From assembly GCA_018873245.2 (NCBI GenBank), contig JAEMBT020000001.1:248001-312000 (forward strand): a DNA stretch of 64,000 nt, read 5' to 3'. This DNA is from Archegozetes longisetosus (lineage: Eukaryota; Arthropoda; Arachnida; Sarcoptiformes; Trhypochthoniidae). The notes beneath the pieces were generated by a model. That model was not told the origin of the DNA and did not search any database. It worked only from the letters and a program-made list of their open reading frames with translations. Shown here one piece after another: positions 13,190 to 25,352 of the stretch (positions are counted from its first letter, which is position 1; each line of letters opens with the position of its first letter). The position numbers were made by a program, and so were the translations under genes.

Positions 13190-14188
13190 GTCATTAACAT
13201 GTTGTTGATAATTAATATATTGATTAAAAAGAAGAGTTAACAATAATCGATAAGTGATTAGATTGTTAATCAGCAATTTTTTATTCATTTCCCAAATATA
13301 GAGTTGATTTAAGTGGACAATTTGAACACTTATCTTCAATTGGATAAAATTGAAAGCAAAATATGCCTATTATTGACAAATGGCTTATTTAAAGCTTACT
13401 TACCATTCGTTGAATTAATCGATTATACTAAAGTCGTCTTTGATGTGAAACAAAGCAAAAATAATTCGGTTTTAGCTTTCAGATCCTTTCCTTCGTCTTA
13501 AGGATAGACTGACAATTGTTATAAAGTTGAGATAATTAAGTCCAGTCTATTATGTCATTAATAATGACTTCTTCTGAGCTTAGTTTTAAGCCTTCTGGGT
13601 TATCAGGGAGTTGTTCAGCTATTTTAGTCATAAAGTTTTATAATAAATATTTAAGATGAGGCAAACAGAATAGTACTAAACATAGAATAGTTTCAAATAA
13701 TACTTAAAGTAAGAATTGTTTCTAAAAAAGATAGTTCTATTATGTACCCAGGCAGATATTTAAAATATTATGTGCTTTCTTCTAGTATTCTCACTGTCTC
13801 TCACATTTATTATTCATTTGATCATCAACGAGAGCTCAGTCTTAAAACTGAATTTATCTAATTTATTATCATTAAAATGAAAGAGCAAATTCTTATATAT
13901 AAACTCAGATTTGCGTAAGACTAATGTATTAATAATTGATACGAGCTCAAATAATCACAAGTAATAATCTTAATACAAGTGAAACCACGATTAACTCAAA
14001 CAAATCATTCAGATATGTATTCGAAAAATATTTCGTTTATGATAATTATCTTTCAAGCATCATTTGTGTTTAAGTATGAGATTCAAAAGTAGTTATCATT
14101 CTTAGCCGATTTAAGACAGTAAAGTATTTAATTAAAGAAAGCTCTAGTTCGTTTGCAAATTGCTTCACTGATGACTAAAGTTTGGAAT

Positions 14189-14212
14189 GAGAGAGAGAGA
14201 GAGAGAGAGAGA
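14189..14212. repeat. (GA)n microsatellite
   Basis: About 12 GA units in intergenic DNA, about 2.3 kb upstream of the tetraspanin gene. Confidence 0.9.
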
Positions 14213-15010
14213 TGTAAAATTTTACAATTTGCAAGTTTTACTTTCTATAAAACTAGAGCTGCATGACCAAATTTGATATTTATGCTAAAATTTAAAATTT
14301 TGTACAAACTTGATCGCAATCTGAGCGATTCAACACTTTAATGTCGACTATTTTTCATCGTGAAAACTAGCGACGCAAGCCATAAATATTGATATTATAT
14401 TCAGTAGTTACATAATTAAATATAAATCATATTATATTGACATAATATGGAAACTACGATTCCTAAATGTCTTTGAACTGCAATAATATGCAGCGCAATC
14501 ACTGCATTGCAGACAGTATACGAATCATACGCGATAAAAATGCACATAAAGTGCAAAATGAATTTTCAAGTTTCATAGAGCACTTAAATGTGTGCAATGA
14601 GTGAAAAAGTACCAGTGGTCGTTATTCCTAATAGTTGTAACTCTCGAGTTTCGAACTGGAACACTCGATCCAGACTAAATCTGAATGAGTCTGTACCAAA
14701 AATATAATAGTAGAAGGCTTTTTCATTAGACATTGCACATAAAATGATATATAAACTATGACAATACAATACTATATAACACTTTATTACCTGAATATTT
14801 TGTAAAATTGAAAGCAATACTAAACTAAATCTGGCTTAATGCCTTAATGCAGCATAAAGCTTAAAAGAAAAAATCTACTTTCAGCATATTGTATGATTTG
14901 TTTATTCTAGTAATTTTTCATAACCATTAGTATGAAGCCGAATATGAATCTTGAAAAATTTTATTAGATTCTATACTTTATAACAATTTGAAGCCAAAAT
15001 TTGTACTTTC

Positions 15011-15066
15011 GAGAATCTCGTGAGGGTCTCGAGCACACTCGATCAAGATCAAGAGTCACGATTCTC
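15011..15066. repeat. Short imperfect inverted repeat
   Basis: GAGAATC..GTGA at 15011 pairs with TCACGATTCTC ending at 15066. The loop is about 32 bases and contains CTCGAG. It could form a hairpin; no function is apparent. Confidence 0.5.
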
Positions 15067-16504
15067 TCAACGACCACTAGAAAATGCCTAATCTTAAGAT
15101 GAATTCTATCAATATGATTGTAAAGAATTTGTTTTCGAAGAAATTAGAGTAATAAACTAATGCATTAACTCAATTAGGGATGATTAGGTCACGCATCTTG
15201 AATAGATAAATAAAACCTTTGCTAACAAAATTATAGAGAAGTTTAATATGAATGAAGTCTTACGCAACAATTTGGCTTACCTCATTTAAGCATCGAACAT
15301 AAGGTGCAAGGTTTTATGAAAATGAACAAAGTGGCTTTTATAGTGTAATACAGTTTCAATGTGTTTTGATCGTTCGTAAAAATGGTTCAGGTTATAAATA
15401 TTTTGGATAGAAATAGACTCAAATAAAATGCTACAATTTGTCAATTTTATCTCTTCTTTCGCATTTGTCAGAATAAACAATAAATTGAAATGATTTACTG
15501 AACCCGAGAACAACAAACATTAAAATCAAAGTAGAACAGGAGACACTATTCCTAATCCAATTGTTACATAAATTAGTTATAAAAATGAAACTTTTTGTTT
15601 GTGAGTACATATATTTTTTAGTAAATCTATCGATTCAATATAAAAAATAGGTCTTGATTCTGAATGCAATCAATTTTGTTGGACATTTTCGATTGAATAG
15701 GAGTAACATAGCTTGCATTAAAAAGTAATAAATTACTTAAATGTTATCCCTCAACACTAAAAACAATAGAACTTTTAGTGCGAGTCATTCATTTTTAAGA
15801 CATTGTTTGAGAAAAACATGAATCTTTCACAACTACTGTTTCTTTATCCTAGAAGGTCTTTTTACGCCACTCGATGGACAAAAACACACTAAAAGCTTCA
15901 ACAAAAATGCGAATGTGTCTCAGAAATTAGTTTTTTATGATAGCTATTTTCGATAATCAAATACTATTGAATAGATCGAAAACAAGCAAATGTTTGGAGA
16001 ATAAACTATAAATCGATGAACGGTTTGAAGACCAAATAACACGACTATTAGGAATACTGATCCAGCAAAATTAATAAAAATTCAATTTGGTTCTCAATGT
16101 AATTCCGTGTTTGAACTGCTTGGCACTAAACAGATACAGCAGATACAAGACAACAAACACCATACTTACAAATACAAGTAGGTCTTCACTAATTGATTAC
16201 TAAAACCACTTAAAGTGCTTCCAACGCAAGCTGAAGCAATTGGATATTAGATTTTATTGGCCGTGTAGGTGAATTCGTACTGTAAACAGTACCTCAAATC
16301 TGATATGAAACCAATCATTTTGCTCACTAGTTATCTGACATGAACTAGAGAGAAAATTCTATCAATACTCGGACAACAGAATTGAGCAAAATTGAAACAA
16401 TCGACTATCTCTTCCAATTTGAAGTTGTTACCTAAGCTTATTGTCTGGTTGTTTTGCCGGTTCGAATAATTGAAACTACATCCATCTCGATGTTTCTCCA
16501 GGCG

Positions 16505-19500
16505 ATGAATAAGGCAATGAGGTATTACAGATTTTGGATCTACTCTTGTAACCTCGCCTTATTCTTTGGTACTGTCGTATATCTTTTGGCCTTTATTTAT
16601 GTATTGAACGATTCGAGACTCATACTATTTCCTACCATCAAATTATACGAGCCATCCTTTCTATATAGTTATTGTGCTATTATTCTTCAGGGAGGAGTTT
16701 TGCAGGTAATCACAAACTTTTTATTTTTTAGTTTTGTTTAATCTATTATTCAATGCTATGCCAACGCATCACAACAACGCTATGAATAAATTGTGGATAA
16801 TTAGTACTTTTCTCATTCATGCAGTAAACATTCAGTTTTATAGCTTTATATTAAAAAAAAAATAACACTAAACAATAGCTCAATAGTGACGAATAAAGTA
16901 GTTTTGTTAAGCGAGTTATTTCCCTAATACTATACCGCATATGATATGAAAATCAAATGCAATTCTGGTTAAAAAAAATTTTTTTAATCATTTGATAAAA
17001 CACAATGTTGAGGGCTTTGCAAATGCAAAATAATTATTTTTGGAGAAATTGTATCACGCTTTAAGAATCTTAGCTTCGTTTCGAATAATTGAACAAATAG
17101 TTTTGAAGAAGTAGTTCGTAACACTCGCTAGTGTTGAGTGAAAATTTGAGATGCAATTCAATCAAAAGATAATGGATTAACACACTGTATTCCCTACTAC
17201 CAGTTTGTAAATGAGTCTATTTGCCTCTTATTCTCACGTGAAGCAACTTTATATGGATTAGTATTTATAAGTTGCATGACGTATATTTAATATCAGAAAT
17301 ATTAGACTCATCAAATCAGCTTATTTTAGGCAGCCATTCAGATGCTTTAGATTATTGTAGCAACCGTTAACAAACAGATTCTTTTAGCAAATATTTGAAA
17401 CAATATCAGTTTAAGGGCAAATATGACTTATTTGAGTGCATTCCTTTCTGTCATTTATGGCAATAAGTATAGAGCGATATATTAATTGGAACAGACAGCA
17501 GAGAAAATATTTCATTTTAGAGCTTCCAAATTTTACGCAAAAGATCCAATATTATCATAAATATTCAAAATCAGAAATAAATGCAAAAACTAGATTCAAA
17601 AACTTGAAAACTCGAAAAGAAGTGATTGTTTAGAAAAGTTTGAACGATTTGCTATTTTATTTTGTTTTTCACAAATCAAATAAAATTGAATAAAAGATTG
17701 GATATTGTATATTGGGCACGCAATATCGTATAAAAGCAACGATTGAGCGATCAAATTATGTAAATAATATTCGAATGAATAGGCTTGCTGTATTGCATAT
17801 GCGAGTGATTAGCTTGTAGATATAAAATCAACAATTCAGTTGGCCCTAACATATTTGGACGTTCAAATATTTTTTTTTCTTATTTCTCAGGCCATCGGTT
17901 GCTACGGCGCCATTAAACTAAATGAAAAGTTACTTAATTTATATTTATTATTAATGATCGCACTTTTATTTGGAGATGGAATTACTGGTATTGTTTGGAT
18001 ACTACGTTTCAATACTATCGTCGCCAATTTAAGAGGAGATCTCAAAACAAGACTAATCAATGACTATGGCATTGATAAAGAATTTCAAGTATGTTCCTAT
18101 CTGTTTGTGTCAGGTATTAATAGCAAAAGTTCAACTCGAAGCTCAATCACTAAAACTTAAACCAAATTTTGCTCTTATCTCAACTAACATATAATGCTCT
18201 AATAAATAGCTCAAATTAAAGTGCGTCAACGATTCGGCCATTTTACACAGTTGCTCATATTTTACCAGATTAAGTTGAGGAGAACCGACAATTTTACAAA
18301 TAAAGTACTTTCAGGGCTGATAATAATACCAATTAGAATGGATTGATCGAGCCCCAAATAACAAATTAAACCAAGATTGTGACCCTCTCTAGAACTACAA
18401 GCGTTTAAATAACTTTTAGAATCAGTTAGCTTTATGTAAGCAAAAATGATAGCTTTATAAAATAATTTTTAATTTTTTAGCCAATCATTTAGCCAAAGCA
18501 AAGTTTTCGATATGAAATTTTTGTTATCATATCCAAATGTAAAAAATTGAGAATAATTGCTATATCAACGAAAAAGAGTACTCTATATACACTGTTTTAC
18601 ACCAAACGTGGCATAAGCTTATTGAATTGCTAGCACTTTTTTAGTAAAGATAATGAGATTAGGGTCCCGGCAAATCAAAGTCAGGTATGACTGCACGGCT
18701 AACCCGCACCATTGAGGAATGCTATGCTATTATTAATGAGTCGCACTTCTCCATGAGACTGAAAGGGACACGATTGAAATTGTGTTAACTATTTAATATT
18801 GATTTGACTATTTTACGAGCAATAATTATTCGAACTGAGGCACAAAGAGCGAAGACTAAGGATTTTATATTCATTGATTTTACAATACCGTATGTGCTCA
18901 GAGAAAATGAAAGCACGCATACATTTCATGCCAATTCGCTTACTCTAATAGATTTTATTTTCTTTTTCCGTCTTTCTTTGCATTAAATTTTCATTGAAAA
19001 GGAGCGCTCTAATCATTTAACTACCATTAAGTGATTGGATTAATATTTTTTTTGACCAAGAACGCAACTGATATGTTGCTAAGGGCTCACGATATCAGAG
19101 TAAACTATCCTACTAATGTTGGATCGCATGCCATAGACTGAGAGTCAAGATAAAAAAGTGTCACATTATATGATGAATAAACTTGGTATCTCTATTAACT
19201 ATTTAATTAATTGCATGTCAATTAAATTAGGATCTATGGAATGGTATACAAAGTGAATCTGAATGCTGTGGTGTTGACGGCCCTTACGACTACAACATGA
19301 CTGCATGGATAAAAAATCCATATGACACCTTAGATCGAGGGCAACTCATACCAAAAAGTTGTTGTCGCTTCGATCCACCTATTCTTCCAAATGAACAATT
19401 ATTAGATAAGCACAAGTGTTATACCGGCTATGATCCGGGCTTAATTTATCCGTACGGCTGCTATGATCACATTCACCATTGGTTACAACAGAGCGCTGAT

Positions 19501-19875
19501 CTATTATCTGTTTTAGGTTTTTGTGTGATATCATTCATAAAAGTGTGTTTTTTATGTATTTTGCGCTATGAAATTAAGGAAATGATTCAGAAAATCAAAG
19601 TTTTAAAAGAAATGGCTGACACTCCAGCAGTTCCAGTACACGATTTAGAGGCGTATCTTCCGAGACCGTCCGTGCAACAGGACTCGACACAAACATTGCT
19701 GTCGAATACAGCACCTCAAAGTACTTATCGAACTGGATGTACCGAAAAACATCATCATTTTCACCATCATCTTCTGACTAGTGGCAATAGTGGCAGTGGA
19801 AGAGTCAATGGAGCAACAAATGGAAATAATAATGATTTGAGTACAAGTCAGTCGAAGAAACATAGCATAGTTTAG
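16505..19875 (+). CDS. Tetraspanin family protein (3 exons)
   Basis: Four-pass membrane scaffold protein of the tetraspanin family, expected at the plasma membrane, where it would organise partner proteins into microdomains. Exons are 16505-16705, 17891-18088 and 19231-19875, all phase 0, giving about 347 residues. The protein starts MNKAMRYYRFWIYSCN, a typical first-helix entry. TM1 is at about 12-34, TM2 at 52-75, TM3 at 80-105 and TM4 at 221-244. The large loop (exon 3) has the family signature CCG at 145-147, CC at 177-178 and single Cys at 196 and 210, the six-cysteine pattern. The cytoplasmic tail of about 100 residues is long for the family and includes a His-rich run near the end. An in-frame ATG also exists at 16490, but the bases before GCG-ATG (TTTCTCCAG) look like a splice acceptor, so a 5' untranslated exon probably lies upstream. 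The orthology group is not resolved. Confidence 0.88.
18661..18780. other. GC-rich island in tetraspanin intron 2
   Basis: About 120 bp of near-balanced base composition (AGGGTCCCGGCAAATC ... GACTGAAAGGGACACG) sits inside an intron that is otherwise strongly AT-rich. It has no open frame of note. The abrupt composition change suggests an inserted retroelement tail or SINE fragment. The family could not be named. Confidence 0.35.
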
Positions 19876-22800
19876 TGCCATTTCAAAACTAATACGGTTT
19901 TAATTTATCTCAATTCGTTAAAATAATATGTCATTTGACTAATGAAAATGATTCATTTTTTATAGCAAATTACTTCTAAAGACTATATTTTAAGGCTTTC
20001 AGTGTGAGCTTTGACTGTAATGTTTTCTATTACAATTAGGTCTACTTTCTATATAGCATTTGTCGGTCTCAGAGAGTCTCAAAGACCTATTTCTGAGCTT
20101 GAGGAAGAGATGCTTCAAACTTAAATACCAGTCATTTTAGTTATGTAAAAACTTGTATTCAATAATTGAAGTTAACTCAAAAAGATAATGATAGTGCATA
20201 GAATATCCTAATTCTATCAATTAATTAAGCTTATACTAGTAAAGCAACATATCTTTTGTTTATATCAAATCTCTATTCAAGTCAAACGTATTAATTAACA
20301 AAATAATCTGATTGTCATTTTTCATTGATGATTCCCACATTTATCTAACAAACGTAGATTAGCTTAACTGTTAATTACGTGATCCCGTTTGTTTCAATTA
20401 TCTGCTTCAAGTTTGACAACAGAAACAAATTGCATTATTCCTGTAATTGAGTTCATAACACAAAAAAAGAAAACAATTTATTAGAATTTAAATATGAATT
20501 TTCTATAAGATGCCTTCAATTCAATAAAATATTACATTGAGCTCAGAATCTTAACAAGTCATAAGACCGATCAATATTATACAGGAACTGATTAGAATTT
20601 GCAATCCTAACTATGACTAAAATAATAAATTCTATTCAAATACTAATAAATAGAAGTAATCTTAAATCTCTTTAATATAGAATATTTTTAATTATGGTTT
20701 TTTCTCATTCAGAAAAAAATATTTTTCGCTCGTATTCATCTAACTTGAAGATGAATCAATAGTTGCTTAGAAAAATATTTGAGAAACTGCACTTTAATTT
20801 GACTTTTATGAAAGTTAACCAAACAAGTTATACTAAAAGTGATACTAAAGGTTTCTTTCGGTCGAAATGAACTTGTAATACGTTCAACTTTTTGAAAAGT
20901 TTTATTAGTAGAATCCAACTAAACAACAATTAAATTAGAAGTTATTAGCTTATCATAAATAACTGTAAATACAGTTAACAATGATTAAACAGTTATTTGC
21001 CTGATTGGAATGTGATAATGCAATAGTTGCACAACAACTTGACTAACACTTAAATCTGATTGCTTAATTAATTGTACGTACAATTGGAAAACTGCTTAAA
21101 ATAAAACTTATCTTATTATAATTATCACTATTAAAGTTATTAATACTTGTATTTCTATTCTAATTATTATTTTGATGTTAAGCATTCGTATTGGGTTATT
21201 AAACACTTCACATGACTTATTGTAATAAAATAATGATAAATACAGAAAAAAGTCTCGAATCTGTGCCTTATTATTACTAGATATAGTTTTGGTCATTTAT
21301 ACTTTCAACTTTCTTATGTCGATTCAAATCCAGGCCTTCAACTTTTATCGCCTTCAAAAAAATCAATCATAATATATGATTAAATATATCACGAAACAAA
21401 ATAACTTTCAGCAATTAGTTATTGGGTTAAAGTTGAGACCAAAACAGAAATCATGCTGATATCCGGCAAAACTGATTGTATGGATATTGATTCTAAATTA
21501 TAAATAGGTTTTTTCACTGAACCAGTCAAACATTTAGTAAAACTTTGAGACAAGGGATTAAGTCATGATTGGTGAAACTTGTGTATCTCGTTCAAATATT
21601 GACACAAAATGTAAAAATAACGCCAAAACATGATTCTTTTACGTAACGTTTTCAACTGATCCTAGAATTAACTATTCATTTTATTCTATTGATTGTCCTC
21701 TTTAATCAAGAAAATGTATTGCCATTCTCTTTGTTCTCATTTAAAGCTAGCTCTTTGTAAACAACAGTGAAAGCTTGACTTCATACAAGATAATCCATAT
21801 AGAAGTGTTGCACAAACTAAAGCGTAAGATGAAGTGCATAACACATAAATTATGGCCTTTTAGCTAAAAAAGTAAGAACCAAGAAAGTTCAGTTAACTGC
21901 TAACATATTTCGATTTGTTAGAGCTCAAATATTCATGAAATTGAGTGTCAAATCTAGATTCTGAAACCCAGCTTCCTATATTTAATTAATTGAAAACAAA
22001 TTTGAGTTCTTCAAATATTTTTATATTAAAAGATGTTTAAAAACTGAATAATTGAGTTTGTTGTAAGTTCTACTGTAATAATTCGTAATATTTGACATCT
22101 AATTTTGGATTATTACTTTGCTTTTGTGCACATTCACACCACAAAGAGAAATCATAAAAACTATTAAGGCTCGAAGCACGGCGGGATCACTTAATATATT
22201 CAAAATAATATCTTCAAAATCGTTTTCAATTTTTATCTGAATTATATGAAGCTAGAATTGCAATTGGGTACAACGTAAGTTCGTACGAAATTGACATCGA
22301 TTTTCTTAACAAACTACATAAATATTCGTTGAAACCATTATTAAGTGAATTGCTATTTTTATAATTCTGTTTTTAAACTAAACCAAAAAACCGATAAGTG
22401 CATTCATTTAATTATTAAAAATTCTTATTTGCTTTGTATTTTGTTATATATTGAGTTGTTATGCTTACGCTTTTCAATCATAATAATTGACAACAAACAC
22501 AATTATCATGCAAGCATTAACGAGTAAAGAGCCATAATTTACTATGTAATTAATATGTCAAACGGTACTGTGTCTGTACAAGTTAATATCTGGCATTCGA
22601 TTAGATTTACGCTGTCTTATTTCAATTATTTACTAAGTTTGAGTCACAGCAATCAAAATTTATAGCATTTGTAGTTTTAAACAGAGCTCAAGGAACAAAT
22701 ATGTTTGTCTGTAAATTCAGTTATTGATCAACTTTACGAACTAAACTCAAACAACCAAACGATTAAAAAGTATATACAGTATGTGCTTCAATTAGGCAAT

Positions 22801-25259
22801 TCATTTATTCAGGTTATTCAGTTTCAACTTTTACTTATTTGATTTGCATCAGTAGTTAACATTTGAATATATTTATTGTGCTCAAGCAACTAATAAGAGA
22901 GCCTTCTGTCTTCCAAATAAAATTATTAAAAGTAAAAGTGTATCATAAAATATCGATATTTGTTTGATTGCGCTTCATTCAATGTTTATGCGGGCGCTGG
23001 TGTTCTATCAAGTGAAAGGACAAAGTTTGCATTGAAGCTGTACTGCACTTTCACTATTCTATGTCATGTCCATATATCTGCTATATATTATCTGCACAAC
23101 GCAAGATAAAGTACTAACAATGCTTTTCCATTACAAGACACAAAATATAAATTTTCCAATTTTAAATAATGTTTATCTGAGAAAACTAAAACGAAATGAT
23201 TGCCTTACTTAAACGCCTGAGCATTATGCTTGGTCTCTATTTATAGCAAGTATTTCATGCTCTACAGCTCTCTTCAAAATCTTTTAAAAGGATCTCAATC
23301 CATTCAAAACAAAATTACCTTCTAAATCATATTCAAATTATCGTTGAAATGGTTCTTGAATTAATGTATACATATTTAATAATAAATTTAGTAGAAATAT
23401 TAGCTTTACAAAATATTTGAATAGCATCCGCATGAAAATCAGATTCATGTATGACATTTATATTTAACTGAACTCTCTTTTTAATTAGTTTGAAATATGA
23501 ATATTTCTATGTTTTCCTAAAAATATTTGATCTCATCTTTCTAATAGTGAATTGACTACTTGATGTTATGATTAAAACTTTTATGCAAGTAATATTATTC
23601 AGTGATAAACTAGGCTAACAAATATTGTAAGAGATTCTCAAAACATAAGTACTTTAATGCACGTTTGCGTACTTGGATTTAATGCTATTCTATTAAAGAA
23701 TGAGTCGCTCAAATAGCATTATGCATCTATTCGTTGCATTTGCACGAACTAAACGGCAACGACGAATAAAACTTCAAACTAAAAATGTATCTCTCTAGCT
23801 TATTTGATCTGCGATCAAGTTCTCAATATAAAATTTCACAACTTTAATTAAAAATAGCTACAGAATGGCTCGAATCTTACTAAATCCAAGAAACAATTTC
23901 GAAATTTTATTCTCCGATATCCCTTTGAGATGAAGGCTCAGTGAGTTCGATGAGACGCAGGTTCTCTTTGGAAACCATAAGCTCAAGCAATTCATTCAAG
24001 AGTTTTGGCTATGTTTTCCGTCGAAGCAAAGAATAGATGTTATGTTCTCATAGAGAAGCATTCAATTATTATTATCGATTGCCATAAAAGTACATTTTAA
24101 GCGCAAAGTAAACAAGAACTAAAGCATTAATTGCATTAATAAAACAGTGCTCAACAAGAACTGCTCGCAAGCGACAATAATATAAAAGTCAGATTATATT
24201 TTGGAAAAAAAACTTAACAGTTTACTGATTTGATGTCCAAACTGGTCCAATTGATTAAATGACATGATTCTGAAGTAAAAGATTGCTATAGATTTGAGCG
24301 AACAAACTGAATATTGTGGAGTCGAGCAAACATATCGGAAAATGATGCCTTCCCTCATGGTATGTCTACACTTGAACCTAAAATAAGTAATTGCTGCCTA
24401 TGGTTGGTACGAGAGCCCAAAGCAGTACGTTCGTAAGATTAAAAGAGAAACATGTTATAGATTAAAGTTGAAACCAAATGTTTCATAAGATTTTGCCAGA
24501 CAATATTCAACACTGATTTCTTTTCTTTGCTTTTAGATAAAGGAATTTTTCAATTTTACTTTTATATTTTACAACAGAGAATCCATAGATTCTACGGCAA
24601 TTCTTTCAGGCCAGAATGAGATATGATTGAAGTTGAAGTCTTTTTTCACAACACAATTTCATTACTGACTCAATTCATGCTTCTTATCATTAATTAGATC
24701 AATCTGAAAAGTGTTTAGTACTACCGTATAACTCAAACTAAGTATCGATCGAATTTTAACTTGAACCATGTTACAATTGTCAATAAAAAGACTTGTTGTC
24801 AATTCTATCACAAGTTCCTTATTAAATTAAGGGTCTTTCGGGACCATATTATGTGACCTATAAGAATTTATAGCTCATGTCTTCGCTAGTGATAACTACT
24901 TCGCTCACGATTTTCCCAAACTGATCATTAAGATCTCACGTTTACAGTCATCGTATAAACAACAGTTTGGGCGCAAACATACTGTATGTACTATTAAAGG
25001 AATTATAATTTGACGATTTTCATATGACAAAATTGCCAATTTATGCTTTCATGTTCTGAGTCTGCGAAATAATGGCACTAATTCGAACTCGATCTCAATT
25101 TCTTCCTATCATTATCATAGGTTTAATCTACTTATTGTATGCATTTGAGAATATTGAGATCAATTGATGAGATACACGCTAACACTGTTAGCTATCGAAT
25201 GCTCAGTTCATCAGCAATACATAGGAGAGTAATATAAAAGTATAGATCGATTAACTCAC
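19876..25259. other. Intergenic region between tetraspanin and PsuG
   Basis: This is the 3' flank of the tetraspanin gene followed by about 5 kb of AT-rich DNA. No close AATAAA follows the tetraspanin stop; the nearest clear one is near 20.52 kb. If the gene to the right encodes a kinase domain, its missing exons should lie here on the minus strand, but none was found: no GGVGRN-like or GAGD-like PfkB motif was visible. One short coding-like stretch (23907-24005, minus) is described as a finding. Confidence 0.5.
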
Positions 25260-25319
25260 TGTTAATGACTCGGTGTTGGCGTTGGCCACGATGTCATATA
25301 TCGATCCACCAATGATTAC
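25260..25319 (-). CDS. Probable PfkB-type pseudouridine kinase first exon
   Basis: A 60 bp phase-0 segment encodes 20 residues beginning VIIGGSIYDIVA. This matches the first beta-strand of PfkB/ribokinase sugar kinases (hydrophobic-GGS..DIVA). It is preceded by a CTATAG acceptor and followed by a consensus donor A|GTGAGT. It lies 33 bp beyond the nearest in-frame stop of the upstream PsuG exon, on the same strand. In many eukaryotes PsuG is fused to a pseudouridine kinase of this fold, so this is probably exon 5 of the same gene. It would be joined from a donor after a Ser-Pro codon at 25401 (CCT|GTTCGT), giving an 81 bp intron, the same size as other introns here. The donor is weak and no later kinase exon was found, so the domain may be truncated or degenerate. 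Confidence 0.45.
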
Positions 25320-25352
25320 CTATAGAGTCGGCATTTAAAGCAAGCAACAAAA

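Larger units (their letters stand above)
1..16489. other. Gene-poor AT-rich intergenic region
   Basis: No gene could be recognised on either strand across this 16 kb. Open frames are short (60-79 codons), rich in Phe, Ile, Asn and Lys, and look like chance frames in AT-rich DNA. The contents that can be named are listed separately: microsatellites, a 27 bp palindrome near 6.98 kb, an ORF near 7.4 kb, the 12.34-13.19 kb near-palindrome and a small hairpin near 15.04 kb. The last few hundred bases before 16.49 kb probably hold the promoter and an untranslated exon of the tetraspanin gene, but no element could be pinned down. Confidence 0.6.
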
